DNA of 64,000 nucleotides, from the NCBI GenBank assembly GCA_963792125.1, contig CAWBVA010000012.1:868001-932000 (forward strand), read 5' to 3'. The DNA comes from Methanocella_A sp963792125. Its GTDB lineage: Archaea > Halobacteriota > Methanocellia > Methanocellales > Methanocellaceae. The position numbers and the translations under genes were made by a program. Positions 42,418 to 51,779 of this stretch are shown here, piece after piece; position 1 is the stretch's first letter, and each line of letters starts with the position of its first letter. Under the pieces are notes generated by a model, which was not told the DNA's origin, searched no databases, and saw nothing but the letters and a program-made list of their open reading frames with translations.

Positions 42418-43713
42418 TTATACCCGGACCTTCAGCTTTTGTTTCAGCTTGGCGCGCAGGTAGCTCTTGTAGAACTCCTTCTTCTTGAGCGGCGAGCCGG
42501 CCGCGGTGCCCAGCGCCTCAAGCTCGGTCTTTCTGGCGTGTTTGATGAACCACTCGTTTTCGCCTTTCCAGTAGTCGTCCTGCATGTAGGGCAGCGACAG
42601 GTTGTTCTGCGCCCGCTGCATGTCGTTCCGGCTCAAAGGTTCCTGCACGCTCTTCCACACGTCCTTCAGCCACGTATCGACGTCCGCCGACTCGATGCCG
42701 AGGAAAGCGGCCTTGGAGGCGTGGAGGCCGGACAGGTGGGCCGCATTGATGCTGCCGCTCATCACCGACTTGGCGATCATGCCCGACCATGGCGAGAAGT
42801 CAGTTAAAACTCCTATGGGAACGCCCTTCTCGGACAGCAGCTTGATCAGCGCCCGGCAGCCCCGGGCCGGCTGGCCGCCCAGGTGGATGAGCCCGATGCC
42901 CAGCTCGTCGGCGACCTTCAGCTTCTTCAGGTCCATGAACACGCCTGTCTTCTCGATGGGTATCACGGCCTTGACGTTGTACTTCTTGATCTCCCACTGC
43001 CCGGCGAGGCCAGTGATGCTCTGCTCCCGCTCCCCGCAGGAGAAATCCTTCCCCTCCTCGTCGATGATGGAGATGTCGCCGTAGATCATGCCTTTCGGGT
43101 CGGCTATGATGTTGAGGTTCTCCCTCTGCAGTCTCGTTATCCGTTCAAGCGAGTCGATGAGCCGATCGCTTTCCCCCTGCCCGTTCAAGTCCATCCACGG
43201 GTATTTCTGGAACTGGTTCTTGAGCATGTAGTAGCAGTCCCTCTTGGTGGACACAGAGTTGGCCGCTATGGTCTCGATGACGTGGTTGACGAGGAACTGC
43301 AGCTTGGCGATGCTCGCCGCCTGGTCGACGTTCGACGTGCTCATGGCCGACGTCTCGCCCGACGCGCTGTAGCCGTCGACGTCGTCGTACTCCACGGAGG
43401 AGCGGTCCACCTTCAGCGCCTTGAACGTATAGGGTAACGCGTTTTCGGCCCGCACCATCGCCCCAAGACAGTAGGCGGACAGCACCATGATGGACTTCTC
43501 CTGGCCGCGGGTGAGCCTCCGGCTCTTCAGGATGTCGTGAGCCATGGCCATCGTGGAGCTGTCCTTCTTGATCCACGTCAGCATCTTCACGAAGTCCTGC
43601 CGCTTCACGTCCGACGCCGCCTCGAAGATGACCTCGAACTCGTCGGCCAGCGCCGCATCCTCTATCTGCTGGTACAGCTTGTTGTTCTTCGTAACTAATC
43701 TAGCGACTGCCAT
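42418..43713 (-). CDS. Topoisomerase VI subunit A-like protein with an altered Toprim motif
   Basis: 431 residues. The conserved core of Topo VI A / Spo11 is recognisable: STKRDCYYMLKNQF with the cleavage tyrosine (Y162 by alignment), SDRLIDSLERI, the Toprim glutamate in IPIEKTGVF (E254), GGQPARGCRALIKLL, and SINAAHLSGLHASKAAFLGI. Where canonical enzymes have D-x-D-P-W-G, this protein has TDFSPWSG (D305, S307), so the second metal-binding aspartate is missing. The N-terminal ~130 residues are also unusual and contain an acidic-serine stretch. It lies ten bases after the B subunit gene, so both are co-transcribed. It may cut DNA with altered metal use, or be a paralogue with a changed role. 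Confidence 0.8.
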   Translation of the reverse strand: MAVARLVTKNNKLYQQIEDAALADEFEVIFEAASDVKRQDFVKMLTWIKKDSSTMAMAHDILKSRRLTRGQEKSIMVLSAYCLGAMVRAENALPYTFKALKVDRSSVEYDDVDGYSASGETSAMSTSNVDQAASIAKLQFLVNHVIETIAANSVSTKRDCYYMLKNQFQKYPWMDLNGQGESDRLIDSLERITRLQRENLNIIADPKGMIYGDISIIDEEGKDFSCGEREQSITGLAGQWEIKKYNVKAVIPIEKTGVFMDLKKLKVADELGIGLIHLGGQPARGCRALIKLLSEKGVPIGVLTDFSPWSGMIAKSVMSGSINAAHLSGLHASKAAFLGIESADVDTWLKDVWKSVQEPLSRNDMQRAQNNLSLPYMQDDYWKGENEWFIKHARKTELEALGTAAGSPLKKKEFYKSYLRAKLKQKLKVRV

Positions 43714-43723
43714 GTTTTTCCCG

Positions 43724-45472
43724 TTAGCGTGCGATGGCCAGGGCCGGCTTCCTCACTGGCTCCCGGTCCGGCGCCGGCTGCTGCTTCTTCTCTTTTCTGT
43801 TCTCCGCCCGGGCTTCCTTTTCCTTACGCCGGGCGGGCTTCTCTGACCTGAACACATCCAGCTGGTACTGCTCCAGTATCTCGGGCACGATGTGGTCGAA
43901 ACCGAACGCGGAAGCATATTCCATTCCCGCCACCTTTACCCCGGCGTAGCGGTTCAGCTCCCGCAGGAGCAGGGAGTGGATGATCGCTTTCCTCTTGCCC
44001 ATGACCGCCTTCTCCTCGCTCCGCTTGATGCTGCGGATGTGCTTCGATATCTTCCGGCCGCACTCCTGGATGGCAAGCCGGATTTCCTCGTAGTACTCGT
44101 CGACGTACTTGATGGCTTCCTTGCTCTCGCTGGTGTAGGGGATGTTCACGCCCGCCACGTGGACGAATAAATGGCTGCGCGTCTCAGGGGCGATCTCGTA
44201 ACGTGACAGCCCCGCGTCGCGGGCGGCCTTGATGGTGACGTCGCCCGACTCGCTGAACAGCAGCGGCACCCGGTTGACGAATCTGTGGACGTAGACGCCG
44301 GTCACCGGGTCGATGGACGACTCGCCCACGCCGGCCAGATCGGCGCTGCAGTTGTAGGCGATGATCACTTCCACCAGGAACGGCTGGCCCCGCATCGCCC
44401 TCGGGTTGCGGGTGACCGCCTCCACGAACGCCGGCTGGAGCCGGCTTACCACGCCCTGGACGAGCGTCTCCTCGCCCACGGGCGACAGGCATTCGGGCGA
44501 CGGGGGCTGCGTCTTCGCGGTGCACATGGCGTCGGCCAGGGCCGAAATCTCATCCCGGTCGAGCTCGGACGGCTGCTTCTGCTTGTCCACGCTGCCCTTG
44601 CATATGCCCCATATCTCTTTTACCGTGTCCGCGCGGACGCGGTCGAACTCGCCTTTCAGGAAGTCGGCGATCCGCTCATACCTCGTGCGGGAAACGAGTC
44701 GTTTTAGCATGTCGTAGTCCACGCCCGAGGGGTGTGGCTTCGTTTCGACCGGCATGGCGGGCATCATGTCAGTCCGCCGGGGAATTTCCAGCATGTCCTT
44801 CTCGCCCAGCCCGTTGTAATGCAGCGACAGGTGCGGGTTGATGGCGGCGGTCAGCTCGATGTACTCCATGATGCGCGACGAGTACTGCGCCTCGAGGACG
44901 ACCGAGATCTCCACGCCCGTCCAGCCGCAGGCCTTTTCTTTGCCGGTGTCGTGCACCTTGGCCGTATTCTTGTCTATGTCGACCGACAGCTCGAAGACGT
45001 GCGTCGTCCGGCCGTCGGTGGAGGTCTTCACGATCGCATGCTCGCCGGTCTTGATCTGCGAGATGAGGACCACGGCGGACACGCCGATGCCCTGCTGGCC
45101 CCGTGACTGTTTCCGCACGCCGAACTTGCTGCCGTAGAGCAGCTTGCCGAACACCATTGGCACGTTCCGGGGCATGATGCCCGGGCCGTTATCCCGCACG
45201 GTAAGCCTGAAACGCTTGAGTCGGCCCCGGTCGTCAAGGCTCTTCAGGTCAATCCAGACTTCCGGCAGTATCCCTGCCGACTCGCAGGCGTCTAATGAAT
45301 TGGTGAGTATCTCGTGGATGGACATCGGTATCATCTTGACCGTGCTCTCGAACCCCACGAGATGAGGATTGGTGGCGATGAACTCGCTGAAGGAAATCTC
45401 CTTCATCTGCTTTGCTAATTCCTTTGCCGTTGTTCGTTTTTTCTCTGCCATATCTGCAATTCCCTCTGTCAT
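43724..45472 (-). CDS. Topoisomerase VI subunit B-like ATPase
   Basis: 582 residues. GHKL ATPase motifs: EILTNSLDAC (E54, N58, D61), RDNGPGI (94-98) and SRGQQGIGVSA (123-133). These are followed by the H2TH region, the CLSPVGEE linker and the transducer domain (PFLVEVIIAYNCS, NRVPLLFSES, VPYTSESKEAI-like IPYTSESKEAI with the lysine that contacts ATP). The C-terminal tail after about residue 540 is highly charged. The B subunit looks close to canonical, unlike its partner A. Binds ATP, dimerises and drives strand passage by the A subunit. ATG 45451 is an alternative start. Confidence 0.9.
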   Translation of the reverse strand: MTEGIADMAEKKRTTAKELAKQMKEISFSEFIATNPHLVGFESTVKMIPMSIHEILTNSLDACESAGILPEVWIDLKSLDDRGRLKRFRLTVRDNGPGIMPRNVPMVFGKLLYGSKFGVRKQSRGQQGIGVSAVVLISQIKTGEHAIVKTSTDGRTTHVFELSVDIDKNTAKVHDTGKEKACGWTGVEISVVLEAQYSSRIMEYIELTAAINPHLSLHYNGLGEKDMLEIPRRTDMMPAMPVETKPHPSGVDYDMLKRLVSRTRYERIADFLKGEFDRVRADTVKEIWGICKGSVDKQKQPSELDRDEISALADAMCTAKTQPPSPECLSPVGEETLVQGVVSRLQPAFVEAVTRNPRAMRGQPFLVEVIIAYNCSADLAGVGESSIDPVTGVYVHRFVNRVPLLFSESGDVTIKAARDAGLSRYEIAPETRSHLFVHVAGVNIPYTSESKEAIKYVDEYYEEIRLAIQECGRKISKHIRSIKRSEEKAVMGKRKAIIHSLLLRELNRYAGVKVAGMEYASAFGFDHIVPEILEQYQLDVFRSEKPARRKEKEARAENRKEKKQQPAPDREPVRKPALAIAR

Positions 45473-45611
45473 CGGGGTATTAATACCGCTTTGTTAGTGC
45501 AATCTGAAAGTAATATGCCTGTAATATGCCTGGAGGCAGAATTTCAGGCATATTCAGAAAAATGGGGATTAAATATAATTCTTCTATTCATAGGAAGCGT
45601 TTTATAGCCGA

Positions 45612-45740
45612 TTAATCGTTTTCCCGGTAATCCCACAGCATCAGCGAGACCTCGACCAGCATGTCGACCAGCGCCTCGTCGGTCAGGAATGCGCTGAGAA
45701 ACACGAGGTGGTGGATGACGGCGTAGTTGACAAGGTCGAG
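45612..45740 (-). pseudogene. Short unrecognised coding remnant
   Basis: Reads LDLVNYAVIHHLVFLSAFLT then DEALVDMLVEVSLMLWDYREND and a stop. The composition is protein-like but an in-frame TAG directly precedes it and there is no start. Possibly the end of a decayed gene. The rest of 45473-45973 holds only a repeat (45814-45921). Confidence 0.3.
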
Positions 45741-45813
45741 CTACTGCGTAACGAGTGCTGATAGCAGTGCTGCTGAAGCTGTTCGACAGGAAGATGCACA
45801 AGTACGCCTGATA

Positions 45814-45921
45814 CCGCAAAGACACGAAGGGAACGAAGACACGAAGAATAGCAAAGGTCCCGGGCATCGTCCTTTGTGTCTTATCTACCTTCGTGCCTTT
45901 GTGGTCTTCGGAAAGGTTCTT
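45814..45921. repeat. GACACGAAGG inverted repeat
   Basis: CCGCAAAGACACGAAGGGAA and following units pair with TTCGTGCCTTTGTGGTCTTCGG (to about 45921) around a 40-base centre that contains CCTTTGTGTC. Same style as the repeats at 3.6 and 12.7/13.9 kb but with a different core unit. It ends about 50 bases before the glycosyltransferase gene. Confidence 0.75.
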
Positions 45922-45973
45922 TTAGGATAAGGCAATGTATGAGTATAAGCCCGCAACAGGCAGGGGATGCTGA

Positions 45974-47189
45974 ATGAAGATCGCCGTCTTTACCGACACG
46001 TTCTATCCGCAGGTGAACGGAGTGGTCAACGCCATCCGCAACTACGATAAGATGCTGACGGGCCTCGGCCACACGATCACCGTCTTCACCTCCGGTAAAA
46101 AGCCCGACGTAACCACGCTGGACGGCGCCGAGATCAGGCGATACCGGGCATTCACTTTTCTGCCGTACCCCGAGTTCGAGTACTCGGTGGACGTGGTCCA
46201 CCCGGTCACGGCTGCGGTGCAGTTCCGGCCGGACATCGTGCACGCGCACACCCCTTTCCTCATGGGCTACTGCGCCTGGATGACCGCGAGGCGGCTGGGA
46301 CTGCCGCTGGTAGGTACGTTCCATACTCCGATCGACGAGTACGTGATGTACATCGTTAAAAACTCCCGGCTCAGCCAGCGGATGCTGAAGCGCATCGCGA
46401 AGTACTACCAGGACTGGTTCTACAGCCGGTGCGACGTCATCATCGTGCCCGCGCCCTCGGCAGCGAGGTACCTGCAGGTAAAGGACAGGCAGATCATACC
46501 CGTGTCCAACGGCATCGACCTTGCGAGGTACGGGCTGACGGGAAGGGACGAGTTCCGGGCGAAGCACGGCCTGGGCGACGCCCCGGTCATCATGCACGGC
46601 GGCCGGCTGAGCTTCGAGAAACGGATCGAAGGAGTCATCGACGCTATGCCGCCTGTGCTGGATAAAGTGCCTGACGCAAAGCTCATGATCGTTGGCAAAG
46701 GGCCTGCGATGAAGTTCCTCGAAAGCCGGGTGCAGAAGCTGGGGCTGGAGAAGAGCGTGGTCTTCACCGGCTACGTGAGCGACGCCGACTTCCCGCGGGC
46801 TTTTGCCGCGGCCGACGTGCTGGCGATCAACTCTCCGGTGGAGACACAGTCGCTCATCGTCCTCGAGGCCATGGCGACGGGCGTCCCCGTGGTCGGGGCC
46901 GACGCTGCGGCAATACCCGATGCGGTCAGTAGACGGTGAGAACGGGTTCCTGTTCCGGCCGGACGACAGCGCTGCGCTGGCCGATGACCTGGTTAAAATA
47001 CTGACGGACGATGCCTTACGTGCTAAGCTGAAGGAGGGCGCGTTGAAGACTGCCTCGGAACACTCGCTGGAGCGGACGACGCAGAAGCTGCTGCAGGTCT
47101 ATGACATGGCCATCGCGGCGAAGGCGAGAAAGAGCCGGTTCGATACGGCGTTCCCGCGCATACGCACGATACTCAGAAGGCGTGGCTGA
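45974..47189 (+). CDS. GT4-family glycosyltransferase with one frameshift
   Basis: The first frame gives 321 residues: MKIAVFTDTFYPQVNGVVNA (typical of alpha-mannosyl and diacylglycerol glucosyltransferases), VHAHTPFLMGY, HTPIDEY, HGGRLSFEKRI and the catalytic SPVETQSLIVLEAMATGVPVVG (Ex7E). After AIPDAV the frame slips near 46929 and the family sequence continues in the next frame as VDGENGFLFRPDDSAALADD to 47189. One missing base explains it; the repaired protein is about 404 residues. It would transfer a sugar from a nucleotide donor to a lipid or glycan. The catalytic core lies before the break. Confidence 0.85.
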
Positions 47190-47267
47190 AGATCCTCCTG
47201 TCAACACCGGTACACTATTTTAAATGTCCATAGCGGTGATATTATAAAATTGGGCGTTCGCTTGGCA

Positions 47268-48099
47268 GTGGACTATATCGTCAATCAGCCTTGCAAGGTC
47301 AAGGAAACGCTGTCTGTGGATGGCATGGTGGCGTTGATCAAGCAGAGGTACCGTGCCGTAGCCGTGATAGAGGCGACGAAGGAGGGAGGGAAATCGGACG
47401 AGCAGGCGATGAACGCTACTTTTCAGATCATGCTGGCGGCTCCCGGCGGGGTACAGGCAGCCGACGTTAGGGTTTCCGAGCTGTTAGCCGGCACGGAGAA
47501 GCTGGACGAGCTGCAGGTATATTGTAAATATTGCCCGGCGAGCGCAGGCAAGCCATTCGGATGCTACCGGACGATAAGCTATCCGATATCCCGGAAAGCC
47601 GAAGAGTGGCTGGCGGCCACGGCCAGAAAGGCGGCCGCGGGGGGCCTGGCCATGCTGCCCCTGGAGTATCATACGTGGAGAGAAAGATAGACGGCGGCAA
47701 CATCAGTAAGATGCGGGCCGACCCGGATGGCGCGTTCTTCGAGCTGAAGCGGCCACTGGACATACCGGTCCGTGACAGGAACCGGGCCTTGTGACAGGAA
47801 AACGGTGAACACAGACCAGGTGTTCAACATGCTCCTGGGCATGAGAAGGATGAGGGGAAGCCCGCATGAAAATGCTGCTCCCGATGTCAGGAGGGCTGAC
47901 TATTACGAAGGAGGAGCCCGAGCCGGGAACGTACCAGGTAGCCTTCCTGACGTCGTGCAACGATGGGACGTCATCGTGGTGGGCCTATTATCTCAAAGAC
48001 GAGACAGAGGACGACACCTCGACCCGTCAGCTGAAAGAGTTCTTCAGGATGATGGCCCTGGCGCTGGCACTGCGCAAGGACATGAGCGTCAGCCTGTAG
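47268..48099 (+). pseudogene. Unrecognised conserved-looking protein, multiply frameshifted
   Basis: GTG 47268 lies about 22 bases after a TATA box (ATTATAAAAT), so it may be leaderless: MDYIVNQPCKVKETLSVDGM with a CKYCPASAGKPFGC cysteine set. The first frame ends TWRER at 47690. Apparent continuations are KIDGGNISKMRADPDGAFFE (second frame), KTVNTDQVFNMLLGMRRMR (third) and MKMLLPMSGGLTITKEEPEP to RKDMSVSL at 48099. At least three indels. I do not know the family. Confidence 0.5.
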
Positions 48100-48212
48100 G
48101 CGAGTGACATCACCGGGCTTAAAGTATCGGGAAGATAACGGCCCGATTTATAATAAAAGGACCGGCGGCGACCGGATGCCTCCGCGTCGGACACGCGCAG
48201 GCGTGCAGGCCG

Positions 48213-48659
48213 TCAGCGGGAGACGCTCCGCAGCTCCCTTAATACACGCAGCGAGGTCTCGAGTATCTCCATGTACATCTTGATGCGCTCGGGGTACATC
48301 TCGTTGGCCATGCGGGTCGATATCTCGTTGATCTTGCTGACCACCACGGCCTCGATGGCAGGTTCGTTCAATGTGCTGTCCCCGATGACCACGCTCACCT
48401 GGCGGTCGGACGGGAGTTCGGCTATCCGCTGCTTCTTCACCGGCTCCACGGCCTGTGACGATATGGCGGGCCTCGTCTCCACGGGCACCGCCAGCTCCGT
48501 GTGCTCTTCGGCGGGCGCCGATTTCTTCGCTTCGCAGACCGGACAGACTACTTTACCCCGGTACTTGAACAGCGGGGCGCCGCAATCGCAGTGCTTTGCC
48601 AGCATCGTGCCGCCGCGCTCCAGCATCTTCGTGACTAACTGCAGGTCCTTGTCTTCCAT
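48213..48659 (-). CDS. Sjogren syndrome/scleroderma autoantigen 1 (p27)-like zinc-ribbon protein
   Basis: 148 residues from MEDKDLQLVTKMLERGGTML. The knuckle CDCGAPLFKYRGKVVCPVC is characteristic of the autoantigen p27 (SSSCA1) family found in archaea and eukaryotes. A long linker and a C-terminal helix (MYMEILETSLRVLRELR) follow. Function unknown in archaea. The start at 48659 has GAGAGG upstream; the frame is open to 48818 but that extension is basic and unlike the family. Confidence 0.8.
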   Translation of the reverse strand: MEDKDLQLVTKMLERGGTMLAKHCDCGAPLFKYRGKVVCPVCEAKKSAPAEEHTELAVPVETRPAISSQAVEPVKKQRIAELPSDRQVSVVIGDSTLNEPAIEAVVVSKINEISTRMANEMYPERIKMYMEILETSLRVLRELRSVSR

Positions 48660-48820
48660 GGTTTCGGCCTCTCGCTTATATCGTGGCGGCTGACGCAGAT
48701 ATATTTTTTGATTACCGGGACAATGCGTCTTGCGCGCGCGAGCGGCCTCGTCCTGCCACCATCCGGAAGGCACGGGACGTTCTACGAAAATATATGAGGT
48801 AATAAAGATACGTACCATAG

Positions 48821-49312
48821 ATGAACGACGCGATCAACAGAGCGCTGGAGCGGCGGGCCCGGCAGATCATCCGCATCGAGCAGTGGCTCGTGTTCTTCTC
48901 GGGCATTTTCACGGCAATCATTCTCGCGGCGGCTCTCTACTTCGAGCAGACCTACGGCGTTCCGCCCTACTCGTTCGCGTTTGCCATAATATCCCTGGTC
49001 ATTTCAGCTGTCTGTTTCCGGGGGCTGTTCGAGCTGTTCGGGGACAGCTTCAGGGATCGGTCACAGCGGAAGGGCATGCGGGCCATGTTCGGGCTGGCCT
49101 CGATATACATGGCGCTGGCCTCGCTGGTCGCCTACGCGGTCGCGTTCGGCCTGTTCGGCCTGCAGACGCCCTGGGCCGGCACGGGCAGGGAGAACCTGTA
49201 CATCAGCTATTTCCTGCTGTCGGTCGCCGCCATATTCCTGGCGCGGAGCGCCACTTTCTACTGGCGGCTGCGGGCCTACATCGTGCAGTCGCTGGGCAAT
49301 CTCGTCAGGTAA
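48821..49312 (+). CDS. Hypothetical membrane protein
   Basis: 163 residues, four predicted membrane helices (about 21-41, 50-70, 88-112 and 127-146) and a basic N-terminus. No recognised motif. It diverges from the autoantigen-like gene, with a shared 160-base upstream region containing AAATATATGAGG as a TATA candidate. Confidence 0.65.
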   Translation: MNDAINRALERRARQIIRIEQWLVFFSGIFTAIILAAALYFEQTYGVPPYSFAFAIISLVISAVCFRGLFELFGDSFRDRSQRKGMRAMFGLASIYMALASLVAYAVAFGLFGLQTPWAGTGRENLYISYFLLSVAAIFLARSATFYWRLRAYIVQSLGNLVR

Positions 49313-49449
49313 GCTTTATATCTCTGCTATGTAGATATTTAAGCGCGAGAATAAGAAAGACCGAAAATCTTTTCTCATGAAGTGAAGTATTGGTATTGCC
49401 CTTATGGGGTACAGGTCTGATTTTTTCTAGCGAGACCGGAAGTGATAAA

Positions 49450-49719
49450 ATGTCAAACTCTGATGCCGTAATCAAACAATGCGTGGAAGTGCTGTCCCGT
49501 ATCAAGGACGACGATACCGTGCCACGTAACATCCGCAGGAACGCGGACAGCGTGAAAAACATTCTGCTCAACAACAGCGAGAGCCCGGCCGTGCGTGCCG
49601 CCTCGAGCATATCCATCCTCGACGAGATCTCCAACGACCCGAACATCCCGCTGCACACGCGGACGCTGATCTGGAACATCGCCAGCCAGCTCGAAACTAT
49701 CGCCGTCGACAGCCAGTAG
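49450..49719 (+). CDS. UPF0147 family protein
   Basis: 89 residues, all helical: VIKQCVEVLSRIKDDDTVPR, NIRRNADSVKNILLNN and SISILDEISNDPNIPLHTRT. This matches the archaeal UPF0147 family, of unknown function. GGAAGTGAT lies just upstream of ATG 49450; the frame is open to 49390 but that extension is unlikely. Confidence 0.88.
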   Translation: MSNSDAVIKQCVEVLSRIKDDDTVPRNIRRNADSVKNILLNNSESPAVRAASSISILDEISNDPNIPLHTRTLIWNIASQLETIAVDSQ

Positions 49720-49977
49720 GCCTTCGGCGCTTCAGTCTCCTTTTCAGGTAACCCTTTTTAGCCTGAAACCCCTTTATTTCAACTGCAAAGCGTCATATGC
49801 CCGTGTCATGGCGTTCCAGGCGCCCGCGACTTTTTCGGCAGCGCCCTGAAAGCCCGCACTGGTTACGGCCCGGTGAAGAAAATTCCGCCGCGAGCCGCGG
49901 CAATCCACCTAGTCCGAACCATCAAGGCTATATACGAGATTCAATGTTATAATGGATTAATTGGAAGTGTCCTTACA

Positions 49978-50625
49978 GTGACTATTGTAGTCAGTGAAGA
50001 TGACGATGAAGCGGATTATAGTCCGTTCACTTTTTTGAAGTCGTCCATGAAGGGCGACGTTTTGAATGTATCGCACGATTACCGCTACCAGAAAATGGGA
50101 TATTACGTCTCGATGCATGCCGAGCTCGGAGGCAACCATGTTACCCCGGGATGCTCGGACATCCTCGACACGCACAGGAACCCGCTGCTCATGATGCGGG
50201 CGCTGAAGGCCGGCATCCCTTGCCTGCCCTATACACTCATTTCAAGGTACGAGAGGAACGTGGCGCTCCCTGCGCTATGCTTCGCGGTGAACCCCTATAC
50301 CTGTAACTCGGTCACCGCGGTCAAGTCCGAGTCCAAGATGGCCCGGACCATGAAGAGCCTGAGCGTGAACAACAGGTACCCTGTATCCGTGCAGCCGCTC
50401 ATCGGCGACGTCCGGGAGGCGGTCCAGGTCTTCGGGGAGACTGACGTGCCCGAGGCCCGGGACATCGCCCGGAAGTTCTACGACGAGTTCCACGTGCCCA
50501 TCGGGAAGCTGATCGTCCAGATTGTGGACGGGAAAGCCCGGCTGTCGCACTTCGAGCCCGCGCTGAAGAAAGAGGTCGACTGGAGCCTGGTCAGGGAGAA
50601 GGTGCGGGCCATCCGCGCCCTCTGA
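49978..50625 (+). CDS. RimK-like ATP-grasp N-terminal (RLAN) domain protein, stand-alone
   Basis: About 215 residues. DVLNVSHDYRYQKMGYYVSMHAELGGNHV matches the RLAN domain, normally the N-terminal third of RimK-like ligases of roughly 480 residues. Here it is a separate gene; the catalytic ATP-grasp domain follows 28 bases later (50654). A TATA box CTATATAC near 49929 sets the transcript start near 49955, so I choose GTG 49978 (MTIVVSEDDD) over GTG 49873. Presumably works as a complex with the next protein in peptide-bond ligation. Split architecture is unusual. Confidence 0.75.
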   Translation: MTIVVSEDDDEADYSPFTFLKSSMKGDVLNVSHDYRYQKMGYYVSMHAELGGNHVTPGCSDILDTHRNPLLMMRALKAGIPCLPYTLISRYERNVALPALCFAVNPYTCNSVTAVKSESKMARTMKSLSVNNRYPVSVQPLIGDVREAVQVFGETDVPEARDIARKFYDEFHVPIGKLIVQIVDGKARLSHFEPALKKEVDWSLVREKVRAIRAL

Positions 50626-50653
50626 CAGGGCCGGTAAAAACGAGTGGTACCCG

Positions 50654-51568
50654 ATGAAGATAGGCTGTTTCGTGGAAAAATACTGTTTCCACCTGAAGGA
50701 CGAAGCGCAGGCTGTCGAACTGTTCAAGACGACCGCGGAAGCAAAAGGGCACGAGTTCGAGTTCATTTACAAGATGGACATGAACCGCATTCCGGAGTTC
50801 GACGCCATTTTCATCCGGGCCAATACCGACCCGATGAACACGGCCTACGTGGTCTCCCGGCTCGCCGACTCGCTGGGCAAGGTGGTCATCGACGACCCGC
50901 ACTCCATCCGGACGTGCTCGTCGAAGGTAGTCCTCCACGGCCTGTTCGAGCAGAACAATATCCCCTCGCCGAAGTCGCGCCTGTTCGCCGGCGACTACGG
51001 CAGGGAGAACCTCGACCGCATTTTCGAATATCTCGAGTTCCCCATCGTGGTCAAGGCGCCGTATACCAAGTTCTCCTCCCACGTGGAGAAAGCCCACGAC
51101 GAGGCCGAGTTCCGGGAGATCACCGCGCGGTACCTGAAGAACGCCAGGCCTATCGTGCTGCAGCAGTTCATGCCGACCGCCTTCGACTGGCGGGTGGGCA
51201 TACTCGATAACAAGGTGCTGTACCTCTGCAAGTACACCATGCCCAAAGGCGGGTGGAAGATCCGGGCCGAGGTCGACGGCCGGCAGGTCTGGGGAGACAC
51301 CATACCCATCTTCCGGAAGAACATCCCGAAGAAGCTGGAGGAGATCGCGATCAAGGTCTCGAAGTGCGTGGGCGACGGGCTCTACGGCCTGGACGTCAAA
51401 GAGGTCGACGGCCAGTACTATGTGATCGAGATCAACGACAACCCCAGCTTCTACCACGGCCAGGAAGATGCCAAGGACAAGGACCTGTACGAGAAGATCA
51501 TCGACCGGCTTGTGTCCGGGCGGCAGGTGAAGCCGGGCACATATATGGTCGATGAGAGCCTGTTTTAG
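50654..51568 (+). CDS. RimK-type ATP-grasp ligase
   Basis: 304 residues. ATP-grasp features: DDPHSIRTCSSKVVLHGLF, FPIVVKAPYTKFSSHVEK (nucleotide-binding lysine), PIVLQQFMPTAFDWRVGIL, GLYGLDVKEVDGQYYVIEINDNPSF (metal-binding E and N). These enzymes add an amino acid or peptide to a carboxylate using ATP, as in RimK, LysX and CofF/MptN. Paired with the RLAN-domain gene just upstream, so the two make up one split enzyme. The acceptor is unknown. Confidence 0.88.
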   Translation: MKIGCFVEKYCFHLKDEAQAVELFKTTAEAKGHEFEFIYKMDMNRIPEFDAIFIRANTDPMNTAYVVSRLADSLGKVVIDDPHSIRTCSSKVVLHGLFEQNNIPSPKSRLFAGDYGRENLDRIFEYLEFPIVVKAPYTKFSSHVEKAHDEAEFREITARYLKNARPIVLQQFMPTAFDWRVGILDNKVLYLCKYTMPKGGWKIRAEVDGRQVWGDTIPIFRKNIPKKLEEIAIKVSKCVGDGLYGLDVKEVDGQYYVIEINDNPSFYHGQEDAKDKDLYEKIIDRLVSGRQVKPGTYMVDESLF

Positions 51569-51697
51569 CCACGGCCCGCCCGACAAATATTTTTATATTA
51601 TAATCGATATACTGTCTTCTGCCCTTACGGCAAGCTTCTGCGGCCGGGAGACTGCTACCAGGCAAATGGGTTTCCGCGACTCCGCGAAATGAAAAAC

Positions 51698-51706
51698 TAT
51701 AAGTAC
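51698..51706 (+). promoter_or_regulatory. TATA box of the ribosomal/FtsY operon
   Basis: CTATAAGTA, about 80 bases before the TTG start of the S19e gene. A second AT-rich box (TTTTTATATTATAAT, about 51588-51602) lies 100 bases further upstream, with a GC-rich pairing-capable stretch between; I do not assign that stretch. Confidence 0.5.
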
Positions 51707-51779
51707 ACATAACCCATCAAATGTGCTGGATTATCGAGCCTTATCTATTAGGCTACACTTTCCTATAAGGAGGAATTAA

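Noticed and set aside
51588..51690. A second small RNA between the RimK gene and the S19e operon
   Set aside because: There is a TATA-like box and some pairing (TGCCCTTACGGCA; GTCT..AGAC), but no long stem and no recognisable class; too weak.
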